Shown one piece after another: positions 44,487 to 51,661 of a DNA stretch of 64,000 nt; the stretch's first letter is position 1, and every line of letters begins with the position of its first letter. Made by a program: the position numbers and the translations under genes. The stretch comes from Congregibacter variabilis. Lineage in GTDB: Bacteria; Pseudomonadota; Gammaproteobacteria; Pseudomonadales; Halieaceae. Where the stretch lies: assembly GCF_045689235.1 (NCBI RefSeq), contig NZ_CP136864.1:992001-1056000 (forward strand). The letters run 5' to 3'. The notes below the pieces were generated by a model. It worked only from the letters and a program-made list of their open reading frames with translations, did no database searches and was not told the DNA's origin.

Positions 44487-45337
44487 ACCTCGGCTCCCGT
44501 AATTAGCTCAGCATGACGCCTCTGGGCATCGCGAATTCGTTGCACTTCTTTGAGCAGGGTTTCCATTTCAGGGAAGTTAAAATCCCGCTCCAGCAAGGTC
44601 GGCAATGCCCCCACCCGGGTATACGCCTCATCAAGTAAGGTCCAGACGGGATCAATCACCTCGGTGCCGTGGGTATCGACCTTCAAATCCTCGGCTTCGT
44701 CGTAATGCCCGGCTATATGCAGATAGCGCACGGCGTGCAGCGGTAGCGCATCCATAAATTTGAGCGCTTCGTAGCCGTGATTCACGCTATTGACGTATAC
44801 GTTATTTACATCCAGCAGCAACTCACAGCCCGTCTCATCAACGATTGCACTAATAAATGCCGCTTCATCCATATCTTTGTGTGCCTGGGCGTAATAGGAC
44901 GCATTTTCCAAAACCAGAGGCATCCCCAAGCGATCCTGTACCACCTCAATACGCTCACTCACATAGTGCACGGCCTCTTCGGTAAAAGGGATGGGAAGCA
45001 AATCGTACAGGTGCCCGTCCACTGCGCAATAAGTGAGATGCTCACTATAAAGGGGGACGTCGAAGCGTCGGACAAGTTCCGCGACCCCATCCAACAACTC
45101 CATGTCGAGGGGATCTGGACCACCCACATCCAGTGACAGCCCGTGCATCACAAAGGGAAACCGCTCCCCAAGGGTATTAAGTCCCTCAGCGTAGCGACCC
45201 CCCACACCAATCCAGTTCTCTGGTGCTAACTCCAAAAAATCTACCGCCGTTTCCGGCATAGACAACAACGGGCCCATTAGGGCCCGTCTAAGTCCAAGAC
45301 CCGCACCAAGCGGGTCTTTTTTGCAGACCTCAGGCAT
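44483..45337 (-). CDS. hvfB: HvfB/BufB MNIO enzyme (DUF692)
   Basis: A 284-residue TIM-barrel multinuclear non-heme iron oxidase. Candidate iron ligands line up with the family: His65 (VMHGLSLD), His100 (SEHLTY), Glu144 (LENASYY), Asp176 and His187 (LLLDVNNVYVNSVNHGY), His207 and His211 (HIAGHYDE), and Glu250. Related HvfB/BufB enzymes convert cysteines in EGKCG motifs to oxazolone or thioamide copper ligands. The start shares one base with the hvfA stop (TAATG). The first 25 codons contain two strong hairpins. Confidence 0.93.
   Translation of the reverse strand: MPEVCKKDPLGAGLGLRRALMGPLLSMPETAVDFLELAPENWIGVGGRYAEGLNTLGERFPFVMHGLSLDVGGPDPLDMELLDGVAELVRRFDVPLYSEHLTYCAVDGHLYDLLPIPFTEEAVHYVSERIEVVQDRLGMPLVLENASYYAQAHKDMDEAAFISAIVDETGCELLLDVNNVYVNSVNHGYEALKFMDALPLHAVRYLHIAGHYDEAEDLKVDTHGTEVIDPVWTLLDEAYTRVGALPTLLERDFNFPEMETLLKEVQRIRDAQRRHAELITGAEV
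45268..45287 (-). repeat. Hairpin 2 in the 5' end of hvfB
   Basis: A perfect 8-bp stem ACGGGCCC/GGGCCCGT with a 4-base loop, about 50-70 bases into hvfB. It follows hairpin 1 by 8 bases. Two consecutive GC-rich hairpins just after a coupled start could lower hvfB expression or protect the upstream hvfA mRNA from 3' decay. Confidence 0.75.
45296..45322. terminator. Terminator-like hairpin 1 in the 5' end of hvfB
   Basis: AAGACCCGC, loop ACCAA and GCGGGTCTT form a perfect 9-bp stem. Read on the plus strand it is followed by a T tract (45317-45322), the form of an intrinsic terminator for antisense transcription. On the coding minus strand it lies about 16 bases after the hvfB start and lacks a T tract, so there it is a hairpin rather than a terminator. 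Confidence 0.6.
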
Positions 45338-45717
45338 TAAGCACCGCCGCACTTACCTTCGCCACACTTGCCTTCGGTCTCGGTCTTGTCGCCACCGCAC
45401 TTGCCTTCACCACATTTGCCTTCACCTTCGGCCTTTTCGGCGCCGCACTTACCTTCACCGCATTTGCCTTCGCCTTCAGACTTCTCGCCACCACACTTAC
45501 CTTCGCCACATTTTCCTTCGCCTTCGGATTTTTCGCCGCCACACTTACCTTCACCACATTTTCCTTCGCCGTGATGATTATAAGAAGCCAGATCGTAGCC
45601 ACTGCTCAACTGCTGAGCTGCAAACGGGTTTACTTCGGCAGACGCCATAGGAGCAATTGCAGAAGCCAGAAAAGCGGCGCCAAGCGCTGCTGCCAAAGGT
45701 GTTTTTGAACTTGCCAT
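45337..45717 (-). CDS. hvfA: HvfA-type copper-RiPP precursor with ten EGKCG motifs
   Basis: A 126-residue precursor. Residues 1-28 are a signal peptide ending in PMASA. A linker (about 29-48) leads to five tandem 16-residue units (50-126), each holding two EGKCG motifs, for ten motifs and ten cysteines. Other family members usually carry fewer. Modified EGKCG cysteines bind copper in characterised relatives. The start ATG 45717 has GAGG 9 bases upstream; a TTG five codons earlier is less likely. It is followed directly by hvfB. An ECF-like promoter lies about 140 bases upstream. Confidence 0.92.
   Translation of the reverse strand: MASSKTPLAAALGAAFLASAIAPMASAEVNPFAAQQLSSGYDLASYNHHGEGKCGEGKCGGEKSEGEGKCGEGKCGGEKSEGEGKCGEGKCGAEKAEGEGKCGEGKCGGDKTETEGKCGEGKCGGA
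45340..45570. repeat. 48-bp tandem repeat encoding EGKCG units
   Basis: Five tandem copies (the last shortened) of a 48-bp unit make up the 3' part of hvfA. Each unit encodes two EGKCG motifs and a variable GGEKSE/GAEKAE/GGDKTE linker. The repeat is coding, with third-base variation between copies, so it is not a CRISPR or a simple satellite. Copy number may vary by recombination or slippage. Confidence 0.85.
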
Positions 45718-45855
45718 GTCGAATATCCTCAACGGTTAATAGTTTTTAAAATGTCAGTCAATGGAGCTTTGTCATGCGTGACCTGCATCTACCAAAGCTC
45801 GCTCTTGCCTGGAGGCTGGCGAACAAGAAACAGCCTTGTCATCACACTCCCTAAG

Positions 45856-45884
45856 TCAGACTGGCCGTTCTGCGTGAAGTTTCC
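45856..45884 (-). promoter_or_regulatory. SigmaE/ECF-like promoter of hvfABC
   Basis: On the minus strand GGAAACTT (-35 like) and TCTGA (-10 like) are separated by 16 bases, close to the sigmaE pattern GGAACTT-N16-TCTGA. The site is about 140 bases upstream of the hvfA ATG and downstream of hrpA. Bufferin/Hvf operons in other bacteria are under ECF sigma factors, which supports the reading. No sigma factor gene is in this window. Confidence 0.55.
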
Positions 45885-45918
45885 GTCGGCCGTCAATAAT
45901 AATGAGAAATATTTACAA

Positions 45919-48900
45919 TCACTCCGGCGTACGTCCGGCGCTTCGTTGATACCAGGCATCGACGAGAGCCCACTGCGCCAGCAGGCGCTTCACGGACACC
46001 GGGCGCGATGTACCAAGGTGCTGCGCAAACAGTGACACCCGAAGCTCTTGAAGCATGATCTGAAATGTGGACAAGGACGGAGACAATTGAGCGGCGCCGG
46101 GCACTGCTTTGAGAAGCTCAAACATCGGCGCCTCCAGGGTCGCAAGAGTCGCCTGGTGCTCCTGATCTTTTTGGTAATTGGCTGCCAGACGTTCTGCTCG
46201 GACCGCCATAGCCTTGGCATAACGAGGAAAATGTCGAAACTCATCACTCGCAAGACCAAATAAGGCAGCGCCACTCAGGAGAAACTTCCGCTGAGCCGCT
46301 ATATTCTGCTTCGCTTCTGCGTACTGCCCTTTGTAGCGTTGAAGTAAGCGAGAAGCGTCAACCATGGCACTCAGAGTGTTGCTCAATTGCGCTTCAAGGT
46401 CGTTACCAAGCCCTACCGCTGCTCGAGACATTTTTTGGCTGGCGGCGTCAAAGCTATCTTTATCGCGACAGTCACCATCAAGCAAACCGGATGCGTTAAG
46501 CGCCAGCGTGGGCAGCACCTCGTCGAGTAAATCATCCCGGGAAACGTCGAGGGCTGCCAACAACAGTGCCGTGGCATTGTCCTTCAGTAATCGTTTACGA
46601 AAATCACGGAACAGGGGCTTAGCCGAGAGCATAAGCAGTCGGGCAAGTCCTCTGCGCTGGGCCAATAGCGCCTCGCCAGGATAGTCGAACAGCTCGATAC
46701 TCACACTGTCGCCCGCATCACGCAGCGCAGGATAAGCGAGAATATCTACGCCAGCTTGCTTGAAACCATATTCACGATCGAGTACTGGAAAGTCCCAAAC
46801 TATGAGGCCAGTGCGTGCAGGCGAGTTTCCGTCCTCAGTCGTTAGTTGGGCTCGCGTCGCTTCCTGAAACTCGCTGATCAGTAAATCAACGTCCCGCCCC
46901 TGGGCCAGCAGCTTCCCCTTCTCATCCACTACGCGCAAATTCATCCGGTAGTAGTCATCGACAACATCCGGCCAATCGCCAGCTGCGATGCTCGGCCCAC
47001 CGGCTTGTTTTACAGCAGCTCCCAATGCCTCTGACAAGGGGCGGTCCTCCGGCTTCATATACTGCAAAGCGCGGTCCGCCCAATCAGGCACGGGCACCAT
47101 CTGTTTACGCACGGGCTTCGGTAAACCTTTGAGTAGAGCGATGCATTTTTCACGCAAAACACCCGGCACCAACCACTCCAGTCGAAAGCGGGGTAAGCGA
47201 TTAAGCAGCGCCACGGGAACAGTAATAGACACGCCATCCGCTTCCTTACCCGGCGAGAACTGATAACTCAGTTTGTAACTCTGACTCTGCCATTCCAAAC
47301 GGTCGGGAAAAGCGTCAATCACGGCCCCGGGATCCCGAGTGAGCAACTGATCCCGGCGCAGTTTAAGCACACTGCTCCGGGATTCATCCTCCTTTATCCA
47401 CGCAAGCAAGGACGTCGTATTTGTCGCAAGACCTGGCAGCAACTCATCGTAAAATTTAAACAGCGTGTCTTCGTCGACCAGCAGATCGCGGCGACGAGCA
47501 CGAGATTCAAGATCTTCTACTTCTCTTTGGAGACGTAAATTGTGCTTGAGAAACGCAGGCGGCTTTGACCAACGTCCGGCAATCAGGCCTTCACGGATCA
47601 GCAGCTCGCGACAAAGCTCTGGGTCTATTTTGGCGTAGTGCACAGCGACGCGATCGCTGATCGTGAGACCAAACAGCGTAGTGCGTCGCCAGGCCACGAC
47701 CCTCCCCTGCTCGCGCTGCCATCGCGGTTCATAATATTGGTGTTTCAGCAGAGATGGATTCACCTGCATAAGCCACTGCGGCTCGATAGCGGCCGCCGTT
47801 CGGGCGTAGACACGTTGAGTCTCTACTATTTCGCCGGCCACCAGCCATTTTGGTGCTTTACGGTATAGCGCTGAACCCGGAAACAACTGCAGACGTCGGT
47901 TCCGCGTTGCCAAATACTCCCGACGCTCGTCCTGTTGCGCAATGTTACCCAGCAGACCGGTAAGCAGGGCACGATGAACGCCGGCATAATTCGTCTCCAG
48001 TGCAATCTCCAGAGCTGGCTTGAGTCCCTGGCTGCGACAGGCAATGCTGATTTGGCGATGTACGTCGCGCCACTCACGCATGCGCAGCCAGGACAGGTAC
48101 TCGCGCTTACAGAGTTTACGGAGTTTATTTTCGCTGAGCGTCTGGCGCTGCTCTTCGTAGTAACGCCAGAGATTTAGCAAACTCATAAAATCGGAGCGCG
48201 GATCTGTAAAACGGGCATGGGACTGATCAGCCTGCGATTGGCGGTCGGCCGGACGCTCCCGGGGATCCTGAATGGACAAGGCACTGGCGATCACAAGCAT
48301 TTCCGGCAGGACAGAGAACTCCTGTGCGGCAAGCACCATGCGCGACAAAGTCGGATCGATAGGTAGCGCTGCCATGCGTCGTCCCAGCCGCGTCAACTGC
48401 TCACGCTGATTGACCGCCCCCAATTCGTCCAGGAGTCTGTAACCATCGCGAATAAGACGGTTGTCCGGGGGCTCCAAAAAAGGAAACCTTGAAATATCGC
48501 CAAGTCCCAACTGCAGCATCTGTAGTACCACCGCCGCAAGGTTACTGCGCTTGATTTCAGGATCGGTGAACTCTGGGCGGTTCAGATAATCTTCTTCGGT
48601 GTACAGGCGCAGGCACACCCCTGGCCCCACCCTTCCGCAGCGTCCCCGCCGCTGGTCGGCGCTCGCCCGGGATACAGGTTCAATAGGTAAACGTTGTACT
48701 CGCGTGCGGTAGGAGTAACGACTAATGCGCGCTTCACCCGGGTCGATAACAAACCGAATGCCAGGCACCGTGACCGAGGTCTCAGCGACGTTTGTCGACA
48801 ACACAACTCTCAAGCCCCGGGAACTGCCGCGACCGAATACCCTAGCCTGCTCGCCCTGACTCAGCCGAGCATAGAGAGGCAGTACATCAAGACCCTCTGC

Positions 48901-49671
48901 ACCGCGAAGTTGCCTTGCTACATCACGAATATCCCGCTCGCCCGACAAAAATACGAGCATATCGCCAGGACTACCGTGAACGCCTGCCTGCACCTCCTTA
49001 ACCACCGACGCCACCTGGCGCAATAAATCCTCCGAATCACTGCTGTCCCGGGGAAGATAATGCGTGCTCACAGGGTAGCTGCGTCCCGAAACCTCGATCA
49101 CCGGAGCGCCACTAAAGTGCTCGGAGAACCGCTCCAGATCGATCGTGGCACTGGTCACCAAAACCTTTAGATCGGGTCGACGCGGCAGCAGGCGTTTTAA
49201 ATAACCAAGGATGAAATCGATATTCAGACTGCGTTCGTGCGCCTCATCGATAATCAAAGTGTCGTATTGACGCAAATCCCGGTCGCGCTGCATTTCACTT
49301 AACAAGATTCCGTCGGTCATCAACTTAACCGCCGTACGCTCACCCAAATACTCCTGGAAGCGCACTTGATAACCGACCAACTCACCCAGGGGCTGCCCCA
49401 CCTCCTCGGCAATACGCTGGGCCACAGTGCGGGCGGCAAGACGACGGGGCTGAGTATGCCCAATACGCTGGACACGACCCCGCCCCAATTCGAGACAAAT
49501 CTTGGGAAGTTGGGTGGTCTTTCCCGAACCTGTTTCGCCGGCCACGATCACCACCTGATGCTCCCGCAGTGCATCGGCAATCTCCTGTCGATGCTCCGCG
49601 ACAGGAAGATCCGCAGGGTATGTGAGTGCGGGTATCTCCCGAACTACCTGTGGCGTATCCGAGGTACTCAT
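45919..49671 (-). CDS. hrpA: ATP-dependent RNA helicase HrpA
   Basis: A 1250-residue DEAH-box helicase. GETGSGKTTQLPK (Walker A), IDEAHERSLN (Walker B), TSATID and ADQRRGRCGRVGPG (motif VI) are intact, followed by helicase-associated, OB and HrpA C-terminal domains. HrpA rescues stalled ribosomes in E. coli. ATG 49671 is preferred; an upstream TTG at 49689 is in frame. It is upstream of hvfABC on the same strand with a 200-base gap. Confidence 0.96.
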   Translation of the reverse strand: MSTSDTPQVVREIPALTYPADLPVAEHRQEIADALREHQVVIVAGETGSGKTTQLPKICLELGRGRVQRIGHTQPRRLAARTVAQRIAEEVGQPLGELVGYQVRFQEYLGERTAVKLMTDGILLSEMQRDRDLRQYDTLIIDEAHERSLNIDFILGYLKRLLPRRPDLKVLVTSATIDLERFSEHFSGAPVIEVSGRSYPVSTHYLPRDSSDSEDLLRQVASVVKEVQAGVHGSPGDMLVFLSGERDIRDVARQLRGAEGLDVLPLYARLSQGEQARVFGRGSSRGLRVVLSTNVAETSVTVPGIRFVIDPGEARISRYSYRTRVQRLPIEPVSRASADQRRGRCGRVGPGVCLRLYTEEDYLNRPEFTDPEIKRSNLAAVVLQMLQLGLGDISRFPFLEPPDNRLIRDGYRLLDELGAVNQREQLTRLGRRMAALPIDPTLSRMVLAAQEFSVLPEMLVIASALSIQDPRERPADRQSQADQSHARFTDPRSDFMSLLNLWRYYEEQRQTLSENKLRKLCKREYLSWLRMREWRDVHRQISIACRSQGLKPALEIALETNYAGVHRALLTGLLGNIAQQDERREYLATRNRRLQLFPGSALYRKAPKWLVAGEIVETQRVYARTAAAIEPQWLMQVNPSLLKHQYYEPRWQREQGRVVAWRRTTLFGLTISDRVAVHYAKIDPELCRELLIREGLIAGRWSKPPAFLKHNLRLQREVEDLESRARRRDLLVDEDTLFKFYDELLPGLATNTTSLLAWIKEDESRSSVLKLRRDQLLTRDPGAVIDAFPDRLEWQSQSYKLSYQFSPGKEADGVSITVPVALLNRLPRFRLEWLVPGVLREKCIALLKGLPKPVRKQMVPVPDWADRALQYMKPEDRPLSEALGAAVKQAGGPSIAAGDWPDVVDDYYRMNLRVVDEKGKLLAQGRDVDLLISEFQEATRAQLTTEDGNSPARTGLIVWDFPVLDREYGFKQAGVDILAYPALRDAGDSVSIELFDYPGEALLAQRRGLARLLMLSAKPLFRDFRKRLLKDNATALLLAALDVSRDDLLDEVLPTLALNASGLLDGDCRDKDSFDAASQKMSRAAVGLGNDLEAQLSNTLSAMVDASRLLQRYKGQYAEAKQNIAAQRKFLLSGAALFGLASDEFRHFPRYAKAMAVRAERLAANYQKDQEHQATLATLEAPMFELLKAVPGAAQLSPSLSTFQIMLQELRVSLFAQHLGTSRPVSVKRLLAQWALVDAWYQRSAGRTPE

Positions 49672-49796
49672 GCCCTGGGGCCTCGCCAAAGATCTGGATC
49701 CCGCGGTACTCTTGGCAAACTGTATATCGAACTATTGATTGCTCTATTCCAAAAATTATTAATCACAGACCCAAGATCAGGCAACGAGGCACCACG

Positions 49797-50246
49797 GTGA
49801 GCACTGAAACCAGCTACAGCTATGACGACCTTCATGAGGGACAAGAATCCGAAGTCAAACGTCAGCTTCTGGCGGAGGATATTGACGCCTTTGCCCATGC
49901 CAGTGGTGACCACAACCCTCTGCATATTGATGCCGAATTCGCCCGCGCGGCGGGATTCAAAGACCGCATTGCCCACGGAATGCTTCTGGCCAGTTGGATA
50001 TCCGCAGCGCTGGCCCACTCTCTGCCCGGACGTGGAACAGTCTACCTTCGCCAGGACCTTGAATTTCGGCAGCCGGCACTCCCTGGTGACACGCTGATTA
50101 TCCGCCTTACGGTGCGTGAGAAGAAACGCCGGGGACGAGTAATTCTTGATTGCAGGGTTAGCCACGAGGACGGCCGGGACGTGCTGCGAGGCAGTGCCGA
50201 GGTAATTGCGCCTCCCCAAACGAAGGCGCCCGCACCGCTGGCTTAG
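49797..50246 (+). CDS. MaoC/PhaJ-type (R)-specific enoyl-CoA hydratase
   Basis: A 149-residue hot-dog-fold MaoC dehydratase. The hydratase-2 motif DIDAFAHASGDHNPLHIDAEFAR holds the catalytic Asp and His, and IAHGMLLASWISAALAHSLPGRGT completes the site. Such enzymes add water to 2-enoyl-CoA, often for polyhydroxyalkanoate or fatty-acid degradation. GTG 49797 has GAGG 8 bases upstream; longer readings upstream are antisense noise to hrpA's start. It converges on the next gene. Confidence 0.9.
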   Translation: MSTETSYSYDDLHEGQESEVKRQLLAEDIDAFAHASGDHNPLHIDAEFARAAGFKDRIAHGMLLASWISAALAHSLPGRGTVYLRQDLEFRQPALPGDTLIIRLTVREKKRRGRVILDCRVSHEDGRDVLRGSAEVIAPPQTKAPAPLA

Positions 50247-50252
50247 AGGCTC

Positions 50253-50762
50253 TCAGCCCGCAGCAGAGTCCGCCTCGGCCTTGGCGGTCTGCTCAAACTG
50301 CGAGGGGTCAAGATACATAAGCTGCAGCTCCACATTGGGACCACCGCGGCCGGAATCTGCACCCAGGACCAATACACTGGGCTTTCCATCTTCGGCAGTA
50401 AGCGCCGTGATACCAAACATCACAGCATTGTCGCTGTGCTCGCTGGCAAAGCTCCTCAAGGACTCGGGTTCTTTAATGGCCTCGGCGATACTCGCTAGCA
50501 GCATAGTGAGTCCGGTGCGGAAACTGGTAAAATTCAGGCGACCCTGATAGTGCTCACAGCTCAAACTCAGATCAAAGCGGACCATGCTGCCGTCTTCCAT
50601 GCGCAAGTTCGTCAAAGGAACAATCTTTTGCTCTTCCAGATCACGATAGAGACTCTTGGCCTCTGTTCGACTCGGCTCGATCAGTGCTTTATGGATCAGG
50701 TTCACCGCGACGGTCAGGAATTTGTCGGTGGGTAAGCTCATACGTTGGGTGTTTTCTGACAT
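50253..50762 (-). CDS. Conserved hypothetical protein
   Basis: A 169-residue soluble protein, not recognised. It has no signal peptide or membrane helix. Predicted alpha/beta content: KFLTVAVNLIHKALIEP and SFRTGLTMLLASIAEAI are amphipathic helices, and FGITALTAEDGKPSVLVLGADSG and VELQLMYLDP look like strands. Ordinary composition and a normal ribosome-site region support a real gene. It converges with the MaoC gene, 6 bases apart. Confidence 0.65.
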   Translation of the reverse strand: MSENTQRMSLPTDKFLTVAVNLIHKALIEPSRTEAKSLYRDLEEQKIVPLTNLRMEDGSMVRFDLSLSCEHYQGRLNFTSFRTGLTMLLASIAEAIKEPESLRSFASEHSDNAVMFGITALTAEDGKPSVLVLGADSGRGGPNVELQLMYLDPSQFEQTAKAEADSAAG

Positions 50763-50915
50763 AACTCTTCCGCAGATGTGACTAACAGCCCGCGAAGTCT
50801 ACCGATTGGGCCCTCGGCTTGCCAGCCACCTGCCCTTAAAATACTCCCAGACAATAAAAGAGCTAAATCGCACAGTTTGCTATGCTCCACCTTTCATTCA
50901 CGACTTGATAAACCC

Positions 50916-51635
50916 ATGGGCGATTCAGTGTCCGCAATAAGCACAAGACCAAAACGAACTCTTGCATCGATAGTTGCAGCGTCGGCGATCGCGCTGTGCC
51001 TGACTTTCCTCGCTGCAGGAATGTCTGAGGCTCAGGAAGCTGATATCACTGCGGCCGAAACCGACGTTGAGCGGCTTCGAGGCCTGCTGCTTCGACATCA
51101 GGGAGCCGACACCGAGAAGGTTACCGAAGAGTCGCCCATTGTCGACATACCCTTAGATCTGGAATCTCAGGAATCAGAGTTTGCCGCGGCACTAAACGCG
51201 CCCTATTCGCCTCAAAAGGTCCTCCTGCGGCCCCAAGAGCTCCCGCTGCTACTGGCGGATGTCGAGGCGAGATTGGCCGATAGCAAGGCTGTTGATCGTC
51301 GAAGTGACAGTTCCTTAATCGGCACCACCCAGATCCGCCAAAGAGGATCCCTTATCGGTAGTAGCCGCTATAGCCTCACACATATCGGCAAGCACCAGTT
51401 CTTTGGGTATACCGAACTGGCCCCGGGACTCAATATTCTTGGCGTGGCAGATAAGCAGTGGGAAATCGAACTGCCGACAGTAGAGGGCACAAATCGATAT
51501 CTCCTGCTTCTCGTCGCACCACCGCGGGGAGACTGGGAGTTGCACGCTCTCCCTGCCAGCGCGACCATGCAATTGGGCGATGCGGCGCCGCAATGGCTTC
51601 GGGAGCCCACCGGCGAAACAAGTCCGACACCGTGA
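50916..51635 (+). CDS. Exported hypothetical protein upstream of mnmC
   Basis: A 239-residue protein, not recognised. The signal peptide (TLASIVAASAIALCLTFLAAGMSEA) is followed by a helical stretch and then repeated beta strands (SLIGSSRYSLTHIGKHQFFGYTE, NRYLLLLVAPPRG). ATG 50916 is chosen; the upstream frame has poor coding character. The stop overlaps a possible GTG start (51632) of mnmC. The beta-rich C-terminus may be a periplasmic binding domain; no function is proposed. Confidence 0.65.
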   Translation: MGDSVSAISTRPKRTLASIVAASAIALCLTFLAAGMSEAQEADITAAETDVERLRGLLLRHQGADTEKVTEESPIVDIPLDLESQESEFAAALNAPYSPQKVLLRPQELPLLLADVEARLADSKAVDRRSDSSLIGTTQIRQRGSLIGSSRYSLTHIGKHQFFGYTELAPGLNILGVADKQWEIELPTVEGTNRYLLLLVAPPRGDWELHALPASATMQLGDAAPQWLREPTGETSPTP

Positions 51636-51661
51636 TCCGCGCTAAGGGCCCTTTGCGCGCC

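Noticed and set aside
45340..45570. Possible CRISPR array from regular repeats
   Set aside because: The units are directly joined, coding and have no spacers; no cas genes are present.
45321..45650. Plus-strand frame rich in His/Arg/Leu repeats opposite hvfA
   Set aside because: It is the antisense reading of the 48-bp coding repeat; hvfA has signal peptide, ribosome site and EGKCG motifs, while this frame has none.
45890..45925. Fur-box-like AT-rich sequence near the end of hrpA
   Set aside because: By eye only 12 of 19 positions fit the Fur consensus, too weak to claim; the ECF-like promoter is a better explanation for the hvf control region.
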